Shown piece after piece: positions 54,004 to 62,003 of a DNA stretch of 64,000 nt. The notes beneath the pieces were generated by a model, which searched no databases, was not told the origin of the DNA, and saw only the letters and a list, made by a program, of their open reading frames with translations. The position numbers were made by a program, and so were the translations under genes. This DNA comes from Geothrix sp. PMB-07 (GTDB taxonomy: Bacteria; Acidobacteriota; Holophagae; Holophagales; Holophagaceae). The stretch lies in contig NZ_CP132333.1 in the NCBI RefSeq assembly GCF_030758935.1, forward strand, positions 2,232,992 to 2,296,991, in the 5' to 3' direction. How positions within the stretch are numbered: position 1 is the stretch's first letter; each line of letters starts with the position of its first letter.

Positions 54004-56028
54004 TCACTCAGGCCCAGTGCTAGGCCATGGGGTCTCTTTGCCCGATCTAGAGACTGATTTGTATGCTTGGCGTGGGTGGTTCGGTGTGGCGCTCAGCGTG
54101 TAGGCCAGTTTTCCCTTCTCAACCATTGGGGTGAGGTAATCCTTGAGCACGTAGTCCTTTGCCCTACGAAGCAATGTCGCGATCTGATCTGCGGTTAAGG
54201 GTTGAACAAGGCAAAGCTCATAAATGAACTGAGTTACCTTTTGTTTTGCTTGGTACTTCCCTGGACGATGAAGGTCCAGGAGCCGCCTAGCTTCAATCGA
54301 GGCCTCCAGAGACAGCCCCAGATGCTGGAATGGCCACTGCCTGGGGGACTCTGGTGATTCAAAGGTCAACTCTGGAGGTTTGGTGGGGAGGTCTGGAGAT
54401 TTGAGTCCAATTTCTTTGTTTTCATTGTTTAACTCTGGAGGTTTGCCTTCACCCTCGATCAGGTTCCCCCCCGTCAGGTCCATGAGAGGGACTTGGACCC
54501 CAATGGGAATGGATTTGGGGCGGAGGGGAAAAGCGATTGGGTCGAGCAGAAATTGCGTCGGAACATAGTAGGTGGCCGCACCTTTTGCCTGAGACGCCAG
54601 CAATCCGATGTCTCGCAGCCTACGCAAACGACTACTGGCACTCAATGTGTCGAGCAAGGCGATAGTCCGGAAGGTGGCATTGTCGATTGCGCCGGATTCT
54701 CGAGCGTGAATGATTGCCTGGGTTTCTTCCGGGGATAATCCAAAGGATTTGAAGTTGCCCAGCCAAGCAATTGTTTGTTCATCAAGCAAATTGTGAAGCC
54801 AAAAAGTTGATAAAAAGAAATTGTTCTCACGATCCGATTCAAACGCAGGAGGTCCAAGGCCTGCTCCAGCCATTAATCGCTGCATTACTCGAATTCCGCT
54901 CCCTTTATTTTCTGCGAAGCGGGCTTCAAAAAGAATTTGGGCAATATGGGGATTCCTTGGCAATGAGCCTGGTTCCCCTAGGCGATCAATAGATTTGATC
55001 GAATATCCTGGGTTTCTTATTTCAATTCGATTGGAATAACGAATAACTTGTACTGGCGAAGATTCGCGGTAACTCCGGTGAATCAATGCATTCACAACGG
55101 CTTCGCGAATCACGGCAATCGGTATCGTGGGTGTGTCGGTTCGTTGAGCATCAGCTTCCTTTAAGGAGAAGGCTTTGGGGAGACTTTCAACGATAACGCC
55201 TTGGGTTTTTTGGATAAGACGGAACAAGGGTTCCCTGATCTCAAGGCTTTCGAATCGATTTTCAGGATCTTCAACCCATTCCTTACCGTGCACACGCAAA
55301 TAATCAACTCTCATCATAGGGAACCATTTTCTAAGTGCCCTTTTGGTCCCGAACAGCACGATTCCTGCCACCGTAGGAGTCAGCTGACCTTGAAAATCCT
55401 TCACGCATCCAAGCGCATCCAGCAACTCCTCATCTGACCATCCCAGCACCTCAGGATCCTCACCACGCTCACGGCGTATTTTTCGATAATCCTCGATTAC
55501 TTCTGGGTCCAGATCTTCGAGAGTGGCCCCACGAACCGGTGATGCGTCGAAGGTTTCGCTTCCCCTGCCGTCAAAAAGCAATGAAAGGTCCTCATCACTG
55601 CACACCTGGTCGGCAGACCCAATCCGCCGATATGTTCCCTTCGAAATTCCAAGGGCTTTGAGGTAGATCGGTTTTTCTGCTCGATTGGCCTCTGGAACAT
55701 GAACACACAGAACGACCTTGCCATCGATGACAGCTGGTTCAATCTGTGGGCGGAGAGGGACGTTGAAGGCCTGTGAGCAGGCTGAAGCCAAGTCCGTTTG
55801 AATCTTGTCTGGATTGGTGATTCCACGAACCACATAGCTTGGGCTGCCGTCTTCGGTTGCCTCCCGCTCAACACCCAACAGAAGCATCCCACCCCCTAGG
55901 GCTGGTTCGTTGGAGAAGGCGGAGATCGTCTCTTTAATGGACCTTCCAACTTCATTGCAGAGCTTCGCTTCAAGCTTTGGATGCTCATCGACCTGGTTGA
56001 GCTCTTCTAGAAGCTTGATCGCGTCCAT
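54004..56028 (-). CDS. AlbA_2 (Schlafen-like) / GHKL ATPase-domain protein
   Basis: The start at 56028 (MDAIKLLEELNQVDEHPKLE) is chosen as the first residue of recognisable domain. 674 residues. AlbA_2 domain ~10-140 (LEAKLC, FSNEPALGGGMLLLGVERE, GTYRRIGSADQVCSDEDL). C-terminal GHKL-type ATP-binding domain with the N-box REAVVNALIHRSYRESSPVQ near residue 320 and the G box NKGSGIRVMQRLMAGAGLGPP. The last ~250 residues are winged-helix-like with KLYQ-type linker. Such proteins act as transcription regulators or in phage defence. Divergent from the gene at 56086, 57 bases apart. Confidence 0.88.
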   Translation of the reverse strand: MDAIKLLEELNQVDEHPKLEAKLCNEVGRSIKETISAFSNEPALGGGMLLLGVEREATEDGSPSYVVRGITNPDKIQTDLASACSQAFNVPLRPQIEPAVIDGKVVLCVHVPEANRAEKPIYLKALGISKGTYRRIGSADQVCSDEDLSLLFDGRGSETFDASPVRGATLEDLDPEVIEDYRKIRRERGEDPEVLGWSDEELLDALGCVKDFQGQLTPTVAGIVLFGTKRALRKWFPMMRVDYLRVHGKEWVEDPENRFESLEIREPLFRLIQKTQGVIVESLPKAFSLKEADAQRTDTPTIPIAVIREAVVNALIHRSYRESSPVQVIRYSNRIEIRNPGYSIKSIDRLGEPGSLPRNPHIAQILFEARFAENKGSGIRVMQRLMAGAGLGPPAFESDRENNFFLSTFWLHNLLDEQTIAWLGNFKSFGLSPEETQAIIHARESGAIDNATFRTIALLDTLSASSRLRRLRDIGLLASQAKGAATYYVPTQFLLDPIAFPLRPKSIPIGVQVPLMDLTGGNLIEGEGKPPELNNENKEIGLKSPDLPTKPPELTFESPESPRQWPFQHLGLSLEASIEARRLLDLHRPGKYQAKQKVTQFIYELCLVQPLTADQIATLLRRAKDYVLKDYLTPMVEKGKLAYTLSATPNHPRQAYKSVSRSGKETPWPSTGPE

Positions 56029-56085
56029 ATCTCTTGGATGCCCTCGATTACCTGACGGTGAGTCGGCCGGGAACGGCCGTATGGA

Positions 56086-56721
56086 ATGCATGATGCCCCG
56101 GAGAATGGCTCCAGGTCTGCGAAAATATCAGGGCATAACTCCACGAAGGGAGCTTTTTTGGCCACTCCAGACCTCAGCCGTCCGTACGTTCAAGCCTTTT
56201 GTGGGGGCAAATTTTTAAGTGGTACCCCTCGATACATTTTGGTCCAAGTGGCTGATTGGGCAGTTCAGGCGGAGTGTTTTCCCAATGTGGCCACCATGGT
56301 GAAGAAGAAGGGTGGCCGGATCGTGCTTGGGTGGCACCTATGGGAGATCCCGGGATTGCTTCTTGAGGCTGAATATCACTCCGTCTGGGAAAAACCATCG
56401 GGCATCCTGGTGGACATCACCCCTCAGCGCCCGGGATTTGAGGAGGAGCGAATTCTTTTCGTTCCGCGCCGGAAGGATCACCTGCCCAAAAACCCACCGG
56501 ACAACATTCGTCAGCCATTGAGTGATGACCCAGATATTGCCTTGATGTGCAGCCTAAAGGCGCAGTACGTGAAGCTCAGTTCCCAAGGGGAACCTGAGAA
56601 AACGCCTGGTCATTACCGGCTACCCATTGATGTGGCAAGAAAGATCGAAACAGTAATGGCAGAGCACCAAGCAGTGATGGTTCGCCTTTCTGAGAAATAT
56701 CCAGATCAGTTCAGGGCCTAG
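56086..56721 (+). CDS. Conserved hypothetical protein with GW-x-LWE motif
   Basis: 211 residues from the ATG at 56086; the first ~50 residues look unstructured, so the true start may be later. The core VATMVKKKGGRIVLGWHLWE ... LLEAEYHSVWEKPSGILVDI then TPQRPGFEEERILFV is a recurrent pattern in uncharacterised bacterial proteins, some with SEC-C zinc motifs. A G-W-x-L-W-E then E-A-E-x-H-x-V-W-E layout hints at an enzyme-like pocket with an acidic-His pair. Function unknown. Divergently paired with the AlbA_2 ATPase inside the 37-bp repeats. Confidence 0.7.
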   Translation: MHDAPENGSRSAKISGHNSTKGAFLATPDLSRPYVQAFCGGKFLSGTPRYILVQVADWAVQAECFPNVATMVKKKGGRIVLGWHLWEIPGLLLEAEYHSVWEKPSGILVDITPQRPGFEEERILFVPRRKDHLPKNPPDNIRQPLSDDPDIALMCSLKAQYVKLSSQGEPEKTPGHYRLPIDVARKIETVMAEHQAVMVRLSEKYPDQFRA

Positions 56722-56769
56722 CGCTGTCATCGGGTACCAGGCACTCACCAAGCGGATTTGAAATCCAGG

Positions 56770-56806
56770 TGGCCAAGGGTGCACGCCGTGCTCCACGGCC
56801 CCCGGC
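56770..56806. repeat. Right 37-bp direct repeat of ATPase cassette
   Basis: Perfect copy of 53961-53997. It is followed at once by the CCTCACCTGGGCAGCGCAGC repeat family that fills the right end of the element. Confidence 0.85.
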
Positions 56807-57420
56807 CTCACCTGGGCAGCGCAGCGCAGCGGGGCGGCCTGGTGTCCACGGGGAAGAACCGGACCCAAGCTGCCGGATCTTTGGAAGGACGGCTCCGGAA
56901 CTTCCGCTCAAAAATGAGCAAAAGCCACACTTTGAGGCCAGGACCTCAGATCGCAGCTCACGTCCCACCCGGTCAAGGATGCAGGCCGCGCTCCATGGCC
57001 CCGGATCCCCCCTGCACCGTCCTCACCTGGGCAGCGCAGCGGGGCGGCCTGGTGGCCACGCTGCAGCCCACGACCTGGTGGAGGCCTCCCTTCCTGGGTT
57101 CGTTGCTCGCGCAGCACCTGGTCAAGGGTGGAGGCCGTGCTTCCGGCTCCGGTGCACCCCCGGCGTGGCCTCACCTGGGCGGCGCAGCGGGGCGGCCTGG
57201 TGGCCATAGGGAAGCACAGAACCTGCTGGAATCCCAAAGGGTCACATTTAAAATGCGACCCTTTGACCCCCCCTTGTAGGCCTCACCTGGGCAACGCAGC
57301 GTGGCGGGCGGCCCAGGGAAGCATAGGAGCTGGTGGAATCCCAAAGGGTCGCGCTCCAAACGCGACCCTTTGCCCCCCCCCACTTGGTGGGCCTCCGTCA
57401 AAACTCCGTCAAACCCCAAA
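56806..57420. repeat. Repeat-rich right end with GGGTC hairpins
   Basis: CCTCACCTGGGC-type repeats begin at 56806, 57021, 57169 and 57281. Two tandem units 107 bases apart each carry AATCCCAAAGGGTC and a hairpin: 57236-57264 (8 bp plus an inner CATTT/AAATG) and 57343-57371 (11 bp, AAAGGGTCGCG/CGCGACCCTTT). The stems resemble the arm at 53635-53661. No coding gene is accepted here. Confidence 0.75.
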
Positions 57421-57423
57421 AAA
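57393..57423. promoter_or_regulatory. Right integrase arm-type sites (candidate)
   Basis: CTCCGTCAAAA at 57393 and CTCCGTCAAAC at 57404, 11 bases apart, then CAAACCCCAAAAAA (57410-57423), the exact inverse complement of 41147-41160 on the left. Repeats of the same motif lie at 41122, 41134 and 41170. Confidence 0.5.
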
Positions 57424-57443
57424 AGGCCCCTGCAAAGGGGCCT
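57418..57443 (-). terminator. Terminator of tRNA-Thr supplied by the element
   Basis: On the minus strand a 7-bp AGGCCCC/GGGGCCT stem (57443-57437 with 57430-57424) is followed by six to seven T residues. It is 5 bases past the tRNA 3' end, inside the element, and replaces the chromosomal terminator now at 40941-40963. Confidence 0.88.
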
Positions 57444-57448
57444 AAGTG

Positions 57449-57493
57449 TGGAGCCAACTACAGGATTCGAACCTGCGACCTGCTGATTACGAA
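57449..57493. repeat. Right attachment-site copy (attR core, 45 bp)
   Basis: Identical to 40971-41015; it is the 3' 45 bases of the intact tRNA-Thr gene. Marks the right end of the element. Confidence 0.93.
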
Positions 57494-57524
57494 TCAGCTG
57501 CTCTACCAGCTGAGCTAAGTTGGC
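57449..57524 (-). tRNA. tRNA-Thr (anticodon CGT)
   Basis: Minus strand. Acceptor GCCAACT pairs with AGTTGGC; D arm GCTC/GAGC; anticodon stem GCTGA/TCAGC with loop TTCGTAA, anticodon CGT (reads ACG); T arm GCAGG-TTCGAAT-CCTGT; discriminator T and an encoded CCA. All arms are intact, so the gene remains functional after integration because the element restored its 3' end. Confidence 0.95.
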
Positions 57525-57564
57525 GCTGGCCCTCCAGTTTGCCCTGGGAGGCCTTGGGAATCAA

Positions 57565-59706
57565 CTACTGGCCGAACCCGGCGGGCAGTTTCATGCCCAG
57601 GTTCTTCACCAGGAAGGCCCAGAGGTCGGCCCGCTCGGCGATGAGCTTGGCGGTGGGCTTGCCGGCGCCATGGCCTGCGTTGGTCTCGATGCGGGTGAGG
57701 ACGGGCGCCGGTCCAGCCTGATCGGCCTGGAGGGTGGCGATGAACTTGTGGCTGTGAGCGGGCACCACGCGGTCGTCATGATCGCCGGTGGTCACCAGGG
57801 TGGGCGGATACTTCACGCCGGGCTTCAGGGTGTGCAGCGGCGAGTACTTGATCAGGTTGGCGAAGCCTTCCGGGGTGTCGCTGGACATGTAGTCGCTCTT
57901 CCACATCCAGCCGATGGTGAACTTGTGATAGCGGAGCATGTCCATGACACCGACGGCGGGCAGACAGGCGCCGAAGAGATCAGGGCGCTGAGTCATGCAG
58001 GCGCCCACCAGCAGGCCGCCATTGGAGCCGCCCTGGATGGCCAGCTTGGGGGTGCTGGTGTATTTCTCCTTGATGAGCCACTCGCCCGCGGCGATGAAAT
58101 CGTCGAAGACGTTCTGCTTCTTTTCGCGCTTGCCGGCTTCCCACCAGTCCTTGCCGTACTCGCTGCCGCCCCGGAGGCAGGCCACGGCATACACGCCGCC
58201 CATCTCCATCCAGACCTGGGCGATGGGTGAGTAGCCAGGAGCCTGGGGAATGTTGAAGCCGCCGTAGGCATAGAGCAGCGTGGGGTTGGCGCCATCCAGC
58301 TTCAGGCCCTTCTTGTAGGCCAGGAACAGGGGCACCTTGGTGCCGTCCTTGCTCGGGTAGAAGACTTCCTTCACTTCGTAGTCAGCGGGCCGGATGTCCA
58401 CCTTGGGCTGCCGGAAGACGGTGCTGGTGCCGGTCTTCAGGTCGTAACGGTAGAGGGTCGGGGGCTGGTTGTACGAGGTGAAGGTGTAGAAGGTTTCTGT
58501 ATCCTCGCGGCGGCCGCTGAAGCCGCTGAGGTTGCCCAGGCCCTCGGGCTGGATCTCTTTCAGGAACTTGCCTTTCAGGTCGTAGAGCTTCACCACGTTC
58601 AGGGCGTCGATCTTCCAGGTCACGGCGAAGGTGTTGCCGAACAGATCCACGGCGGAGAGGACATCCCTGCCCTTGCCCTCGGGGATCAGATCCTTCCAGG
58701 CGGCGGGCTCGGGGTGTTTGAGATCCACAGCCACCAGGCGATGGCGCGGCGCGCCGGCATCCGTGTGGACATAGAAGGTGTCGCCATCGTTGCCGATGAT
58801 GCGGTACGAACCGTCGTACTTGTCGAAGAGGGGCTTCACGGGGCTGCCCGGCTGCTTCAGGTCCTTCAGGAACACCCGGTTCTTGCGCTCGGTGCCCTGG
58901 CTCTGGGAGATGATCAGCCAACGCCCATCATCGGTGATGCCTGCGCCAAAACCCCAGTCAGGCTGGTCGGGGCGTTCATAAACCACCACATCCTTCTCGA
59001 CGGGATCGCCCAGCTTGTGGAAGAAGAGCTTCTGATTTTTGTAGACGGCAGTGAGGGCCTTGCCCGCCTCCACTTTCGGATAGTCCGTGTAGTAGAAGCC
59101 GCTGGCATCCTTGGCCCAGCTGTTCACAGCCAGGCGACCCGCGGGAAGCGCATCGGGCAAATCGACACCCGTAGCCACGTTGCGCACCTTCCAGGTGCTC
59201 ACGTCGGAGCCGCCCTTGGACAGGTTGTAGGCCACGTATTCGCCCTGCTCGCTGAAGCGCATGCCGCCCAGGGCCACCGTGCCATCTGTGCTCAGGGTAT
59301 TGGGATCGAAGAACACCCGGCCCTTCTCCTCCAGGCGCTCGGTCAGGTAGATCACGGCCTGGTTCTGCAGCCCGGAGTTGTAGGAGTAGATGTAGAACTT
59401 CCCATGCTTGCTGGGGGCGCCGTACTTCTCGTAGTTCCACAGCTTGGTGATGCGGGCCTCGATGATCTTCCGCTCGGGGATGCCTGACAGGTAGGCCTCG
59501 GTCACCTTGTTCTGGGCTTCCACCCAGGCCTTGGTTTCAGCGCTGTGATCATCCTCCAGCCAGCGGTAGGGGTCGGCCACCTTGGTGCCGAAGTAGTCGT
59601 CGACCACATCGGCTTTGCGGGTGGCGGGATAGGGGATGGGCGTCTGTGCGCTGAGAACGGTGGCGGCCAGGGCCGTGAGACAGAGGCGGGGCAAGGGGAA
59701 AGGCAT
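57565..59706 (-). CDS. Prolyl oligopeptidase (S9A), exported
   Basis: 713 residues. Signal peptide MPFPLPRLCLTALAATVLSA. Propeller ~75-430 and catalytic domain. Ser in IQGGSNGGLLVGACMTQRPD, Asp in TTGDHDDRVVPAHSHKF, His in NAGHGAGKPTAK. The N-terminal DYFGTKVADPYRWLEDDHSA is the prolyl oligopeptidase hallmark. It cleaves proline-containing peptides, here probably in the periplasm. It lies directly downstream of a close paralogue (76 bases between), making a tandem pair; no terminator between them is clear. Confidence 0.93.
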   Translation of the reverse strand: MPFPLPRLCLTALAATVLSAQTPIPYPATRKADVVDDYFGTKVADPYRWLEDDHSAETKAWVEAQNKVTEAYLSGIPERKIIEARITKLWNYEKYGAPSKHGKFYIYSYNSGLQNQAVIYLTERLEEKGRVFFDPNTLSTDGTVALGGMRFSEQGEYVAYNLSKGGSDVSTWKVRNVATGVDLPDALPAGRLAVNSWAKDASGFYYTDYPKVEAGKALTAVYKNQKLFFHKLGDPVEKDVVVYERPDQPDWGFGAGITDDGRWLIISQSQGTERKNRVFLKDLKQPGSPVKPLFDKYDGSYRIIGNDGDTFYVHTDAGAPRHRLVAVDLKHPEPAAWKDLIPEGKGRDVLSAVDLFGNTFAVTWKIDALNVVKLYDLKGKFLKEIQPEGLGNLSGFSGRREDTETFYTFTSYNQPPTLYRYDLKTGTSTVFRQPKVDIRPADYEVKEVFYPSKDGTKVPLFLAYKKGLKLDGANPTLLYAYGGFNIPQAPGYSPIAQVWMEMGGVYAVACLRGGSEYGKDWWEAGKREKKQNVFDDFIAAGEWLIKEKYTSTPKLAIQGGSNGGLLVGACMTQRPDLFGACLPAVGVMDMLRYHKFTIGWMWKSDYMSSDTPEGFANLIKYSPLHTLKPGVKYPPTLVTTGDHDDRVVPAHSHKFIATLQADQAGPAPVLTRIETNAGHGAGKPTAKLIAERADLWAFLVKNLGMKLPAGFGQ

Positions 59707-59783
59707 GAAGGTTCCTCCTGAGGACAGCGGTTCCCCAGGATACCTCGTTAGACTAGGCTGCCAAGGTTTTCCCGCTTCGGCCC

Positions 59784-61895
59784 TCAGGGTTTCAGGCCCA
59801 GGTGCTTCACCAAAAAGGCCAGCACATCGGCCCGTTCGGCGATCTGCTTGGCCGTGGGCTTGCCCGCGCCATGGCCTGCGCTGGTCTCGATGCGGGTGAG
59901 GATGGGCGCGGGCCCCGCCTGGGCGGCCTGGAGGGTGGCCGTGAACTTGTGGCTGTGGGCGGGCACCACACGGTCATCGTGATCCCCCGTGGTGACGAGG
60001 GTGGGCGGATACGTCACGCCGGGTTTGATGGTGTGCAGGGGCGAATACCTCATGAGAGTCTCGAAATCCTCCTTCGTTTCACTGCTGCCGTAATCACTCT
60101 TCCAGCCCCAGCCCAGGGTGAATTTGTGGAAGCGCAGCATGTCCATGACACCCACTTCAGGCACCGCCGCACCAAACAAATCGGGCCGCTGGGTGAGGCA
60201 GGCGCCGATGAGCAAGCCGCCGTTGCTGCCGCCGTTGATGGCCAGCTTCGGGGTGGAAGTCACTTTCTGCGCGATGAGCCACTCGGCAGCCGAGATGAAA
60301 TCGTCGAAGACGTTCTGCTTCTTCTCCTTCCGGCCCGCGTCGTACCACTCCAGGCCGTACTCCCCGCCGCCCCGCAGATTGGCCAGGGCATAGACGCCGC
60401 CCATCTCCAGCCAGACCATGGTGGAGACGGAGAACCAGGGCGTCAGCGAGACGTTGAAGCCGCCGTACCCGTAAAGCAAGGTGGGATTCTGGCCGGCCAG
60501 CTTCAGGCCCTTCTTGTGCACAAGGAACATGGGGATCTTCGTGCCGTCCTTGCTGGGGTAGAAGACCTGCTTCACCTCGAAATCCGCGGGTTTGAAAGCC
60601 ACTTTCGGTTCGCGGAAGACGCTGCTCTTCCCCGTTTTCAAATCCAGGCGATAGATGGTGCCCGGATAGGCGAAGCTGCCGAAGGTGTAGAAGGTTTCCG
60701 TATCCTCGCGGCGCCCGCCAAAGCCGCCTGCTGTGCCCAGGGCGGGCAAGGCGAGGTCGCCTGTCTTCCGACCCTTCAGATCGTAGAACTCGACAGCGGA
60801 GTGGGCATCGCGCATCCAGGTGGCGATGAAGCGGCCTCCCACCAGGGAGACCGACTCCAGCACATCCTTGCCCTTGGCCTGGGGGATGATCTCCTTCCAC
60901 TGGGAAGGCTCGGTCTGGCCACGGCGGATGGCCACCAGGCGGTTGCGGGGCGCGCCCTGGTTCGTGCTGACGTAGAACAGGTCGCCCTCATTGTCGACGA
61001 TGCCGTAGGCCGCGTCCATCTTGTCGAGGAGGGGTTCCACAGCAGCGCCGGGCTGGCTCAGGTCCTTGAGGAAGAGGCTGCTTTCCGGATTGGTGCCCTT
61101 GCCGCAGGAGATCACCAGCCAGCGGCCATCGTCGGTGACACTGCCGCCCAGGTACCACTCAGGCTGATCAGTCCTCTGGTAGACCAGTTCATCCGCACTC
61201 TGAGGCGTGCCCAGTCGGTGGAAGCAGAGCTGGTGGTTGTTGTTCACGCCGGTCAGCGCCCCGCCCTCCTTGGGGGCCTCGTAGCGGCTGTAGAAGAAGC
61301 CGCTGCCATCCTTCAGCCAGGAGGCGCCGCTGGCCTTGGACCAGCGGATTTCATCGGGCAGATCCTGGCCGGTGGCCACGTCGTGAACTTTCCAGGTCTG
61401 CCAGTCGGAGCCCGCCACGGACACGGAATAGGCCATGAGGCGGCCATCCAGCGTGAGGCTGATCCCGCTGAGGGCCACGGTGCCGTCCTGGCTCAAAGTG
61501 TTGGGATCCAGCAGCACGCGCCCCTTGGCCTTGGGATCGTCGCTGACGAAGAGCACGGATTGGTTCTGCAGGCCGGTGTTGTAGGAATAGAAATAGCGCT
61601 TGCCGCGCTTGAAAGGGGCGCTGAATTTTTCAAAATCCCAGAGCTTCGTGAGCCTCGCCTGGATTTTGGCCCGGCCTGGAATCTGCTCCAGATAGCCGAA
61701 GGTGACCTTGTTCTGGGCCTCCACCCAGGCCTTGGTCTCCGCGCTGTTGTCGTCCTCCAGCCAGCGGTAGGGATCGGCCACCTTGGTGCCGAAGAAGTCT
61801 TCCACCACATCGGCTTTGCGGGTGACGGGGTAGCTCAGGGGCGTCTGGGCCGAAAGGGCGGTTCCAAGGGCGATGACCATGGGAAGGATCCTCAT
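59784..61895 (-). CDS. Prolyl oligopeptidase (S9A), exported, paralogue
   Basis: 703 residues. The start at 61895 (MRILPMVIALGTALSAQTPL) is a signal peptide with AGGAG upstream; a minus frame stays open 2 kb further upstream but is a shadow of phoH2. Ser in INGGSNGGLLIGACLTQRPD, Asp in TTGDHDDRVVPAHSHKF, His in SAGHGAGKPTAK. Very similar to the neighbour at 57.6-59.7 kb throughout, so tandem duplication is likely. Substrate range may differ through the propeller. Confidence 0.93.
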   Translation of the reverse strand: MRILPMVIALGTALSAQTPLSYPVTRKADVVEDFFGTKVADPYRWLEDDNSAETKAWVEAQNKVTFGYLEQIPGRAKIQARLTKLWDFEKFSAPFKRGKRYFYSYNTGLQNQSVLFVSDDPKAKGRVLLDPNTLSQDGTVALSGISLTLDGRLMAYSVSVAGSDWQTWKVHDVATGQDLPDEIRWSKASGASWLKDGSGFFYSRYEAPKEGGALTGVNNNHQLCFHRLGTPQSADELVYQRTDQPEWYLGGSVTDDGRWLVISCGKGTNPESSLFLKDLSQPGAAVEPLLDKMDAAYGIVDNEGDLFYVSTNQGAPRNRLVAIRRGQTEPSQWKEIIPQAKGKDVLESVSLVGGRFIATWMRDAHSAVEFYDLKGRKTGDLALPALGTAGGFGGRREDTETFYTFGSFAYPGTIYRLDLKTGKSSVFREPKVAFKPADFEVKQVFYPSKDGTKIPMFLVHKKGLKLAGQNPTLLYGYGGFNVSLTPWFSVSTMVWLEMGGVYALANLRGGGEYGLEWYDAGRKEKKQNVFDDFISAAEWLIAQKVTSTPKLAINGGSNGGLLIGACLTQRPDLFGAAVPEVGVMDMLRFHKFTLGWGWKSDYGSSETKEDFETLMRYSPLHTIKPGVTYPPTLVTTGDHDDRVVPAHSHKFTATLQAAQAGPAPILTRIETSAGHGAGKPTAKQIAERADVLAFLVKHLGLKP

Positions 61896-62003
61896 TGGAT
61901 GATCTCCTGACGGGGAGCCATCTTCCCACCACCGGGTGCTCAAGCCTAGCCGTGCAAGGGGGCGCGCTTGGTGGTAGGGTGCCTCCATCCCTGGAGGTTT
62001 GAT

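Larger units (their letters stand above)
40971..57493. mobile_element. Integrated element in tRNA-Thr(CGT), ~16.5 kb, phage-derived
   Basis: Bounded by 45-bp direct repeats made from the tRNA-Thr 3' end, with a tyrosine integrase 149 bases inside the left junction. Composition drops locally (AT-rich around 43.5-44.8 kb). Contents in order: integrase, small unknowns, double AbrB-like protein, tape-measure remnant, excisionase-type HTH proteins, DUF1376 and DnaC replication genes, gpZ-like gene broken by an IS3 element, gpI-like, DUF2190-like, a second tyrosine recombinase, non-coding hairpins, AlbA_2 ATPase cassette, repeats. No terminase, portal, major capsid or lysis gene is visible, so it is a decayed prophage or a phage satellite rather than a complete phage. 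Confidence 0.88.

Noticed and set aside
56758-57445. Several 80-170 aa frames in the right-end repeats
   Set aside because: They follow the repeat period, change frame with it and have no start signals.
59802-61910. 702-aa plus-strand frame
   Set aside because: Antisense to the second prolyl oligopeptidase; no domain recognised.
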